Below, in pieces: positions 38,602 through 64,000 of a stretch of 64,000 nucleotides of DNA. The translations under genes and the position numbers were made by a program. Position 1 is the first letter of the stretch. Each line of letters begins with the position of its first letter. The notes below the pieces were generated by a model. It did no database searches. It was not told the origin of the DNA and was given only the letters and a program-made list of their open reading frames with translations. Origin of the DNA: Amoebidium appalachense (taxonomy: Eukaryota > Ichthyosporea); NCBI GenBank assembly GCA_963693365.1, contig CAVNZM010000010.1, positions 3,286,001 through 3,350,000 of the forward strand. Reading direction: 5' to 3'.

Positions 38602-38689
38602 CTCCCTCCCTCCCTCCCCCCCCCCGGAAGCGATTCCCCACTCCCTCTACATGCACGCACACCTTCTTCCCCCCCCCCCCCCCCCCTCC

Positions 38690-38854
<165 letters not shown>

Positions 38855-39357
38855 AAGAATGAATAGAAAAAAGGGGGGGGGAATGTCCCCGGGAAGGGAA
38901 GGGGGCAGAGGGGAAAGGGGGAGGAGAGAGGGGGGGGTGGCGGGGGGAGGGTTGGGGGAGATGCATGGCACCCTGTTTCTATGCCACACTGTAAGCCGCT
39001 AAGGGGTGGGCAGGCAAATGATTGCATGCGTTTGGTGACACACATGCATTAAGTATGTAAAATCTCAAAAACTTGAATCCGGCAGAGGCAAAAGCTAGTG
39101 ATTGTTGATAAGCATTCGTTTTGGTTTCTGTTTTGAAACTGTTGTGTTTTCAATTGGCACTGGTTGGCTTACCATCGAAGATTGGTTCAGAATTGGTTCG
39201 GCGTTTTGATTCAAATACAAGTTGGCGCTTTCAACCTTCAGCTTGCTGGTTACTGTAACATACTTCTTGCCAGCTTTTTTATTTGTTTGCGCACGCATGC
39301 ACGCATGTGCACACACACATGCACACAAACACAAACACACAGTGTCACGCGCACGCG

Positions 39358-39410
<53 letters not shown>

Positions 39411-39946
39411 GCACGCACGCATACGCACACACACATGCGCGCATGATGCGCACACACACGCACACACACACCAATGCACACACTCACACAGGTGTCGCAC
39501 CCACGCACCCACGCACCCACGTACACAAGCACGCACAAACGCAGGGAAACACGCGCGCACGCATGCATGCACGCACACACGGAAAAACACACGTCACGGG
39601 TCTTTTTCGTCTAGTAAAGAAAGGAGAGGCTTCCGTTTGTTCTTAAGAACTGCAAGCTAGTAGATTTCAACGCTTATGCACCGTGGAAGTCACAGCCCGC
39701 CCCCCTCCCCCCCCCCCCCCCTCCCCCCTCCCCCCCCCTCCCCCCCCTCCCCCCCAATTTCCCTTAAGGTTATCTTATTTCCCCCCCCCCAACCTCGGTA
39801 GCCCCTAGATTCTTATTTTTTCCCAAAAAAATCTGGTGTTTATCCTTATAGGTGAATTATCTTGATCTTTAATGACCCCACTCTAAGAAAGTATGTATTA
39901 AATAGAGTTTTTTTTTTTTTTTTGAGGGGGGGGGGGGGGGGGGGGG

Positions 39947-40222
39947 GTGATTGCGCTATACGCGGTAAATACCAATAGGTGCGTAGCCAATCGGATGCGA
40001 GCCTGGCGCTCCATATATGGATTGAGGTACTCAGGATCGTGCTCCAGGACACGTAGGCGCACTCATTGAATACCTCAATCCATATAATCATCTGCAACTC
40101 GATAACCTTCCTGTGAGACACGTAGACACACTCGTTGAATACCTCAATCCATATATGGAGCGCCAGGCTCGCATCCGATTGGCTACGCATTTATTGGTAT
40201 TTATCGCGTATAGCGCAATCAC
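39947..40222. mobile_element. 276-bp foldback (MITE-like) element with internal repeats
   Basis: Arms of about 85 nt begin GTGATTGCGCTATACGCG on the left and end in its complement on the right (40137-40222), with only a few differences. The loop contains two further copies of a motif ending TTGAATACCTCAATCCATAT, one of them part of the right arm. A G run directly abuts the left end. There is no coding capacity. Confidence 0.8.
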
Positions 40223-40511
40223 ACCACATTGGGGAGAAAGATTTTAGGGGCCCAGTCTATGTACAGAGGCTGGGGTAAAATGAAATGACGGAAGGGGGGA
40301 GGGGGGGGAAGATGCAATAAAGTGCAGCTGATCATCCACACCTCAAACTTATTCAAATGCATTTACAAATTAGTGTTATAGGTTTAAGGTTGCAGCCGTT
40401 CGAAGAACAAATGGAAGCTGTTGCGTCGCTTCCAGACGGAAGAGGCCAATGTGAGTGTGTGTGTGTGTGCCTGTATCATGTGTGTGTGTGTGTGTGTGTG
40501 TGTCACGGTGT

Positions 40512-40558
<47 letters not shown>

Positions 40559-40618
40559 TGTGTGTGTGTGTGTGCGTACGTGTGTGCGTGTGTGTGTGTA
40601 TGTCTGTGCGCATGTGTT

Positions 40619-40651
<33 letters not shown>

Positions 40652-41033
40652 CTACAAAAACAAAAATGTTAACCAGCCCAATTTTTTATGGCCAGCCTGA
40701 ATCAATTTAACTTATGATACCTCAACTGAGGGAAAAGAAATTGAGCACACTTCTAACCAAAACGTAAAAACAAGGCAAGGACACACTCATCCGTGTGACG
40801 GTTTAGCTTTAGGCTCTGTCGAAAATGTTTTCGAATTTCCAGCAGCCTGCATGTGCTTGGCAATGCCATTTAGAATGAGAAGGCTTTGGCACGCGGCCCT
40901 CGCTCTGGCTGGTGTACATGCACCATTAGATGTGACGGCATAGCAACAGGGTTCCATGCAGCGCATGGCCGCCATTGCATAGCTTTCCACGGCTCAGCCC
41001 AGAAAAAGGAACCGCTGGACGGGGGGAGGGGGA

Positions 41034-41072
<39 letters not shown>

Positions 41073-41852
41073 ACTTGAGTGTCACGGTATATCATTATCG
41101 GAACCCTACGGCTGGTGAAGAGTCCTAGACCCCCTGTACACTCCCATGCACTAAATTTGGGAAATCAAGAACCGCTAATTTGGGAAGTTGATCAGTGATG
41201 ATGAATTTGGAGGGGCAGGGGCAAGGGGGGGGGAAGGAGGGGCGGGGGGGAGGGGGGGGAGGGGGACGGGAAGGGGTCGCGGGCAGGGTTGTGTCAGCGC
41301 CGTGCGCCTCCTCCGCCCCCCTCCCGACCCCCTCTGGTGGTAACCGAGGTCTGTGGGGTCCCCCGGACCCACTTACTGTATACGTAATACGTGCCGGCCG
41401 CTGGGGTAGGTGGGTTGGCCCAGTTCCCATCAACCATCAACCCCCCCTCCCCCCCCCCCCCCCCCCCCCCCCCCGGGCAGCTCGGCCCCGGCCCCAGACC
41501 TCCAGCGCAAAGGTGGTGGGGTGGCCTTGCCCCGGGTCCCCCTTTCCCCCACCACGTGCATCTGTCTACTTTTACACAGTGCAATGCCATAGCTGAAACG
41601 GCGTGCCACATGCATGTGCGCAGGCTAATATCCTGAAAGCAAACTGAGTCGTACACTGCTTATAAAGATCACTGCGCGCAAACACACACACACATGTACA
41701 CACACACAGTCACACACACACACACACACGTCACAAACACACAGCGAGGGTGAGAGAGAGCGAGAGAGAGAGAGAGAGAGAGGGGGGGGGAGAGAGAGAG
41801 GGAGGGAGGGAGGGAGGGAGGGAGGGAGACATGCATGTATCTATATCATCAT

Positions 41853-42014
41853 CCCCCCCCCCCCCCCCCCATCAGGGTCCCTCTCACACCTCCCTTCCCC
41901 CCTTCTCGGACATCAAAGGGAGCGCCTAAGGGGGGGGGGGGGGGGGGGGGGGGGGGGGATGTCCGAGGAGGGGGGAAGGAAGGTGTGAGAGGGACCTTGA
42001 TGGGGGGGGGGGGG
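41853..42014. repeat. C-run/G-run bounded inverted repeat
   Basis: Arms 41871-41914 and 41958-42002 are imperfect reverse complements (ATCAGGGTCCCTCTCACACC on the left). They are extended by a C run on the left and a G run on the right, so the whole segment could fold into one long hairpin with a G-rich loop. Confidence 0.8.
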
Positions 42015-42214
42015 GAGGAGGAGGAGGGGGGGAGGGAGGGGGGGGGGAACGGGGGGAAGGTGACGGCCTGAATGGTTTAGACGGAGATTTGGAGAGAGAC
42101 AGGTCTTGGTAGAAAAAGACTCGAATCCTTACTTAATGTCCCGGGGGGGGGGGAGGGGGGGGGGGGAGAGGGGGGGAGGGGAGGGGAGGCTAAATTTAAA
42201 TGAGTAATTACACT

Positions 42215-42280
42215 ATTAGCTGTGTGCCTCCGTTGAATATCATAGTGAATTCCATCTCTCCGAATACAGCCTTTCCTCCG
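42215..42280 (-). pseudogene. Relic of the C-terminal end of the SGNH-like gene
   Basis: Reading minus, this short stretch encodes RRDGIHYDIQRRH, close to LRDGIHYDVRWQH near the C-terminus of the intact gene 300 bp upstream. The DNA is alignable (CATCATAATGG versus TATCATAGTGA on the plus strand). Nothing else of the gene is visible around it, so it is a decayed partial duplicate. Confidence 0.65.
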
Positions 42281-42449
42281 AGTTTTATTATTTGTTAGTG
42301 AAAGCAAAATCCAGAGACAAGAACTGATAACACTGACTGTGCATAATAACGGGAGAAAAACGACAAAGGTTGGTGCTGGGAATCCGAGAGGAAGAAGCTT
42401 TTGTACATGGTGCGCAGGGTATGCGTGAGCATGCACGTGCATTGTGTGT

Positions 42450-42456
42450 TTATTTA
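42450..42456 (-). terminator. Candidate poly(A) signal for the SGNH-like gene
   Basis: TTTATT on the plus strand (AATAAA reading minus) lies about 120 nt beyond the stop codon of the single-exon gene. Confidence 0.4.
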
Positions 42457-42577
42457 TTATTCATTTTTTTTGAGTCCTCTTCTATAACACCACCCTTTTG
42501 GTGAGCCATTATAATAAGTAGTGCGTCTACTTAGCATTCGAGCATATATATCAATCTAGCCGGGTGTGGCTACTCTA

Positions 42578-43768
42578 TCAAGATTTAATTCTGGTTAGAA
42601 TCTGCTCCATGTACCAATGCTGCCATCGAACATCATAATGGATGCCATCTCTCAAGTAGTTGCTCTCCCCGGCTAACGCTTTTTCCAGATCAAGCACATC
42701 AAAACCTTCGTCCCTTGCTATTTTCCTCCCCATTTCGTTCATTTCTGGAATCAAACTACAATGTCGCGTCCAATGACCCATACTTATAGTGTGACAAGGG
42801 TTGGCCGTCCGCCAGAAAAAAATCGGTGCCGGCCGTGTGATCGGATCCGAAAACATGAGCTTTAGAGCGCTCATCATACTTGCTAGACCTTGGGCATACT
42901 CACTGAGAAACTTTTGTTTGCTCACATCGTCACCCAGTCTCCCTTGATCATGAGCGATGTTCAGATCCCAAAAGGCAGCATGTGCAACTACAGCCTGAGG
43001 CCAACCACCCACTAACAGCTCAGTCAAAAAATCCCACCCTTTCGCTACCGCTGTTTCGTTCATGTTATCCTTCCACATGAGTGTTTGGGTGCCGTTTACA
43101 ACTTTTATCGGTCTTGTTCCAGCGAAATTCATGATGTTTGCAAGTGTGGTGTTGGCGGTTTGGCAGTAGTTCACCTGGATGCCCCGTTTGTTCGCCTCGG
43201 CCTCCAACATGGCTCCTTTCTCGCTTGTGCATGTATTGTCATGCACTTCGGAAATAGGCATGAGCTTGGGTTGGTTGCGCCAACAGACATTCACTCCCAG
43301 CCGTTGGTGGCAGTAACCGAAAAGGGTGTCTCGATCGTTGGAATCACCAATGGTGAGGATGAAAACATAATTATTACTCTCAGTTAAGTTTGAAGCGATG
43401 TTTTGCTCGGAACTTGGAAGCAACGGTGCTGTGGGGTCTTGCGAATTTTCGTACCCTTGGGTGTCTGAGTTTGCCGGGGTTGTGTGTGCCACTTCAGTTT
43501 GAGTTTCCGTGGACAAAACATCAGTTTGTTTCTGTAGAGGAGGGACTAATTCTTTGTCGAGAGTTACTGCATTCCCCGTGTACCTCACGAATGCGTCTTC
43601 CAAAGGAGACGCAAAGCCGTAGATGGCAAGTATAGTAAACACTGTCAAAACAGCGAAGTACGCAACAAGAGCCGACATCTTGCGACCCTGTATTGTACAT
43701 CGAAAAGAAGCGGAGTCTTCACCAGGTGAGTGCATGTTGGAACAAAAGGCCTTACACAGCAGGCCCAC
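42578..43768 (-). CDS. Single-exon membrane-anchored SGNH/GDSL-like esterase
   Basis: Uninterrupted frame of 396 residues. A hydrophobic segment at about residues 32-53, preceded by basic residues, predicts a type II membrane protein with a lumenal or extracellular body. A Thr/Gln/Ser/Pro-rich stem (about 60-130) follows. The catalytic region shows GDSN at 141-144 (Ser143 as candidate nucleophile), AHAAFWDLN at 262-270, FWRT at 318-321 and DGIH at 374-377 (Asp374/His377), the order expected for SGNH hydrolases of the PC-esterase type. Several N-glycosylation sequons (NLTE, NTTL, NGTQ, NETA) fit secretory-pathway exposure. Such proteins often act on glycan O-acetyl groups, but the substrate here is unknown. 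An alternative start is Met31, just before the membrane segment. Having no intron, it stands out from its neighbours. Confidence 0.82.
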   Translation of the reverse strand: MGLLCKAFCSNMHSPGEDSASFRCTIQGRKMSALVAYFAVLTVFTILAIYGFASPLEDAFVRYTGNAVTLDKELVPPLQKQTDVLSTETQTEVAHTTPANSDTQGYENSQDPTAPLLPSSEQNIASNLTESNNYVFILTIGDSNDRDTLFGYCHQRLGVNVCWRNQPKLMPISEVHDNTCTSEKGAMLEAEANKRGIQVNYCQTANTTLANIMNFAGTRPIKVVNGTQTLMWKDNMNETAVAKGWDFLTELLVGGWPQAVVAHAAFWDLNIAHDQGRLGDDVSKQKFLSEYAQGLASMMSALKLMFSDPITRPAPIFFWRTANPCHTISMGHWTRHCSLIPEMNEMGRKIARDEGFDVLDLEKALAGESNYLRDGIHYDVRWQHWYMEQILTRIKS

Positions 43769-45873
43769 CAGGGCAAAAAAAGAAAAAAGTGTTCACAACG
43801 GCCCGGGAGGATTTGCACTAGAAGGAGCTGTTACGAAGCGTTCATGTTGTGAAATTCATACATCAACAGTAAACCCTACGTAGGCCTTGTGTTTCGACAC
43901 AAAAATGACGCATGGACTAGAAAGGTGCTACTACGAAACACTCGTATTACCGCATAGTTTAATATATCAAAGGGTATGATGCTATTAGTAAGAGTGCTTG
44001 TGTTTTAAAGTGAAAATAAGCGCCCAACGGTCTGATCACGTGAAACGGTACCGAGTCGACGTACGCGCACTCTTCCAAACGAAAAAAACAAAAACGAAAA
44101 ATGAAAAAAGGAGAAACGAAAAACGAAAAGGAAGGCCTTGAGAAAAGAAGGGAAAAAACTGTCTTCGGCTGGTGCATGCAACCCAAGCATGTACTGTAGG
44201 TCCAAAAATGCGCAGCACGTGACAAAGCCAGTCAGTGAATAAACAAGGCTTTCATGCAAACCGTTGAAGGAAACTTGCATAAATGAATAGAAATGCGGCA
44301 ACGGCTTTATCCTGATTTCCACACAAATTAAGAAAAAGTTAAACACCAGCAGAGGTACAAGAATTTTTTAACATTAACTAACAGACCAATGAAGTTAAAT
44401 GCATTATTCCGTATTCTAGCTAGCGCTATATTCCAAATTCATCCTCAGCATAAACTTTGACGGATGTGCGCCTATATAGCTACGGTATACTGTATGTAGC
44501 CCAGCTACTTTCTTGTAGGACCAATCTTCATTTACACGGCAGACATAGGGCTTTCTCTCAGGGAACGTGCATTATCATAGTAAGATACACGCCAGTTTAA
44601 TAACATAGTATGTAGCTAAAAACCAAACATTGACTCAAAGTATACGTTGTAGCATGCGCATCCTGACATCCTGAATGCCGCAATGGGCTTCCGCATTCCC
44701 ATAATTGCTAGGAAACGTAGAAAATCAAAAGCAAAATGGGCCGGCGCCAACCCGCGCACACGTGCCAGCGAATAAACGCATATGCATGTCCCGGATGCAG
44801 ACTTATAGCGAGCAGCCCGTGTAATCTAATCAATGTCGGCATGAGACATCACACGAACACCATGCATATGGTATGTCTGCACATTCGCCCGACACCGTAC
44901 CTAAATTTAAACCCCACGGCCTCTCCACACCACGTGCACACACAAGATTCCTCTCAGACATGGAGAAACCTCAACCTAAAATCCCTCCGTTTAAAAGGCT
45001 TGGTGCGCATGCACTTTCTTGCAAAGCTACTAGGTACAATTCGTTTGGTCCTGTCTGCATCACGTGCTCACTCTGCCTATTCTGCAGCTGTTGTGTGCCA
45101 ACTAGGCTCTTAAACAAGGTTGTACATATGTACCTGGATATTGTTTGTTTTTAAAACCATTTTGTTTCCTGTGTCCTGCACCTTGTTTCTCGTTGTGTAG
45201 ACTAAGTGGTTGTAAAGCTTTGTACCGTATACGTTTTCCGCTTTGTAACCCCCCTCCTCCTCCTCCCCCGCCCGCCGGCTCGGGGGAAGGGAGGCCCTGG
45301 ATATCACACGAGGCATATGCGTTTGGAGAAGTTCCTGTCGATCGATTTATACGGTCGATTTATACGGGATTATGGTACGTACAGGGTTTTTCCTGTTGGC
45401 TGAGCCGAGATAGAAAGAGTACACCGAATGCAAATGCTGATATAGTGACAACTACATAGGCAGACGTCTCTGCCAAACACACGCCTACGTTCTTCTACTG
45501 TGCAATAATATTATGCGATGTGCTAGCAAAGACACAGTCACTACGTATACACTGAAGAACAGTGAATTGTAAGTGATCAAATATTACAAGGGGAATACAA
45601 GACAGCCAGTTTGCAACATGAATACAAGGTTCGCCAGAAAGCGTAGCACCAAAGAGGTTTTACTATTGATATATCCCTATTTACACGACGAAGCTACCTC
45701 TTAAACCTCACCTTAGAGCAAGGGGGTGAAAACCCTGCTTTATATCGACCAGCTTCAGTATTAAAAATAGGCATATCCATATTTGCCCCCCCCCCCCCCC
45801 CCCTCTCCCCCTCCCCCCCCCCCTCTCCCCCCTCCCCCTCTGGTAGGCCCCCAGTAAACACAACCCAAGAGCC

Positions 45874-45904
<31 letters not shown>

Positions 45905-46082
45905 AAAAAAAAAGAAAAAAAGAAAAAAAAAGAGTTTACCAATCACCAGAAAAGTGAAAAAGAAAAAAGAAAAGAAAAAAGGGTCAGCTAAATGAGGGTG
46001 GAGTTGGAGGAACGAAAAAAAAACGATTTTAGAAAAACCGAGAAGAAGGCGAACGACTCCATTATCGGGTCACACTAGGCGA
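43769..46082. other. Intergenic region between SGNH-like gene and SEC63
   Basis: Mostly ordinary-complexity sequence; the only strong repeats are C and A runs at 45786-45932. It should contain the promoter and 5' leader of the SGNH-like gene and the 3' end of SEC63. A plus-strand frame of 125 codons (44736-45113) and overlapping smaller frames show no family signature or splice partners. I see no RNA gene. Confidence 0.55.
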
Positions 46083-62798
<16,716 letters not shown>

Positions 62799-63011
62799 CT
62801 GGTGGGGGAAAATGGATAAATAAGTAGATAGATTAGTACATGAATAGACTGATAATAACAAAAACAAAACAATAAACGAACAGATACATTAATAATTGAA
62901 AAAGCACAGCAAAAGCATGGGAGAAAGAGTACGTGAAGAGGGATGGGACGCACGCACGCACGCCCACACGCACGCACGCACACACACGTGCATGCACGCA
63001 CACACACACAT

Positions 63012-63058
<47 letters not shown>

Positions 63059-63307
63059 GCACACACATACGCACGCACGCACGCACACACACACAGCCTC
63101 CATCCCAAACTGATCTTTTATCTGCCCTATCCACACCATCAAGAACTGGTACCACAACCACATCGAGAGAGAGAGAGAGAGAGAGAGACAGAGAAAGGGA
63201 GAGAGAGGGAGAGAGAGGGAGAGAGAGAGGGGGGGGGGAGAGGGATGGATGGAGGGAGGGAGGGAGGGAGGGAGGGAGGGAGGGAGGGAGGGAGGGAGGG
63301 AGGGAGG

Positions 63308-63342
<35 letters not shown>

Positions 63343-63911
63343 GGGGGAAGACAAACACGTTGCGTACACGTCCATGCAGCCACACACACACACGTGCACT
63401 CTACATATGAACAAGTGTGTGTTCGTATCCAAAATCCTTCGGGGGCACACGCGATGGTACCTGCAGACGCATGCACAATCAACATGCACAGGCTCATGCG
63501 CCCACTCCCCCAGTCCCTCCCCCCTCCCCCCTCCCCCCCTCGGAAACAGGGGGGGAAAGTTGGAAGAAAGGGCGGGGGAAGTACCCATTTGACAGCTCAT
63601 GATCTGCATCGCAATGCCCCCCGTCCCTCCCCCCCCCCCCCCCCCTCCCCCAACACACACACACACACACACACACACGTTATCATATCACTCCCACCTT
63701 CAAACCCCTCCCCGTCATCAACCCTCCCTTGGGGTAACAAAAACCTCCTCCTCCTCCTACCCCGCCGCCTCCCCCACACCGCCAGCCCCGTACCACCTTC
63801 AGGCACATATATATCCCAATTTATATCCCCTCCATCTCAACCCCCTCCTCCCCCCTCCCCCCTCCCCCCACAACACACACACACATACACCCTACCAGCA
63901 CCCCCGCTGCA

Positions 63912-63975
<64 letters not shown>

Positions 63976-64000
63976 ATAATTGCTTTTACACCCACCTTCT
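62799..64000. other. Repeat-rich DNA at right edge, probably SEC63 intron 1
   Basis: Contains (GT/CA)n around 63012-63055, GA repeats (63164-63231), (GGGA)n at 63248-63311, C runs and a poly-A at 63944-63972. The SEC63 N-terminal exon should lie here or beyond. Short candidates near 63590-63570 and 63440-63400 keep open frames but show no membrane helix or family sequence, so I do not assign them. Confidence 0.5.
63248..63312. repeat. (GGGA)n tract
   Basis: About 15 GGGA units flanked by GA repeats on both sides; a strong G-quadruplex candidate on the plus strand. Confidence 0.95.

Noticed and set aside
44736-45113. 125-codon plus frame as a gene
   Set aside because: No family signature, overlaps other equal-quality frames, and the region is expected to be intergenic.
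63100-63165. Hydrophobic stretch (WLWYQFLMVWIG) as the missing SEC63 N-terminal helix
   Set aside because: The phase does not fit the phase-1 entry of exon 62798, and the fitting frame makes a stop at the junction.
63560-63610. Short candidate SEC63 exon reading DADHELSNG
   Set aside because: It has AG and GT at its ends but would leave in phase 2, whereas exon 62798 needs phase 1, and there is no family match beyond a few residues.

Overview
This window is nuclear DNA from an intron-rich, probably unicellular eukaryote. It is not bacterial or organellar: every multi-exon gene can be spliced with GT-AG introns whose phases agree from exon to exon, and each product has a eukaryote-specific relative. 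The lineage cannot be fixed from the sequence. SEC63 has plant/protist-like wording in its J-domain exit, but that is weak evidence. The noncoding DNA is extreme: pure G or C runs up to 70 nt, (GT/CA)n up to about 240 bp, GCGT, GA, AT and GGGA repeats, and small foldback elements. Most long open frames here are translations of these repeats, not genes.

Layout. (1) 1-20912, minus strand: a DNA polymerase zeta catalytic subunit gene (REV3), 25 exons visible, about 2,060 codons, running off the left edge just after motif A. (2) 20913-21820: a divergent intergenic/promoter interval. (3) 21821-28859, plus: an RWD-RBR E3 ubiquitin ligase of the RNF14 type, 11 exons, 434 residues, complete. (4) 28860-32234: intergenic DNA with a poly(A) signal, a 122-bp tandem duplication and a 222-bp foldback element. 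(5) 32235-36570, minus: a small pyridoxamine-phosphate-oxidase-like FMN-binding protein, 5 exons, 187 residues. (6) 36571-42577: a long interval with microsatellites, two foldbacks and a relic of the next gene. (7) 42578-43768, minus: a single-exon membrane-anchored SGNH-type esterase-like protein of 396 residues. (8) 43769-46082: intergenic, few repeats. (9) 46083-62798, minus: SEC63, the ER translocon J-protein, 20 exons visible, about 660 residues, lacking only the N-terminal exon(s). (10) 62799-64000: repeats, probably intron 1 of SEC63.

The genes have unrelated jobs (translesion DNA synthesis, ubiquitylation, flavin chemistry, a secretory-pathway esterase, ER protein import) and do not form a pathway. 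What links them is intron architecture. In about half of the 57 introns I reconstructed, a run of C on the coding strand begins within about 20 nt of the 5' splice site. In others (GT)n starts at the donor or (CA)n leads into the acceptor. In SEC63, exon edges and splice sites have themselves been copied into neighbouring introns, including a minisatellite whose unit carries a 3' splice site. These features are the most unusual things in the window.
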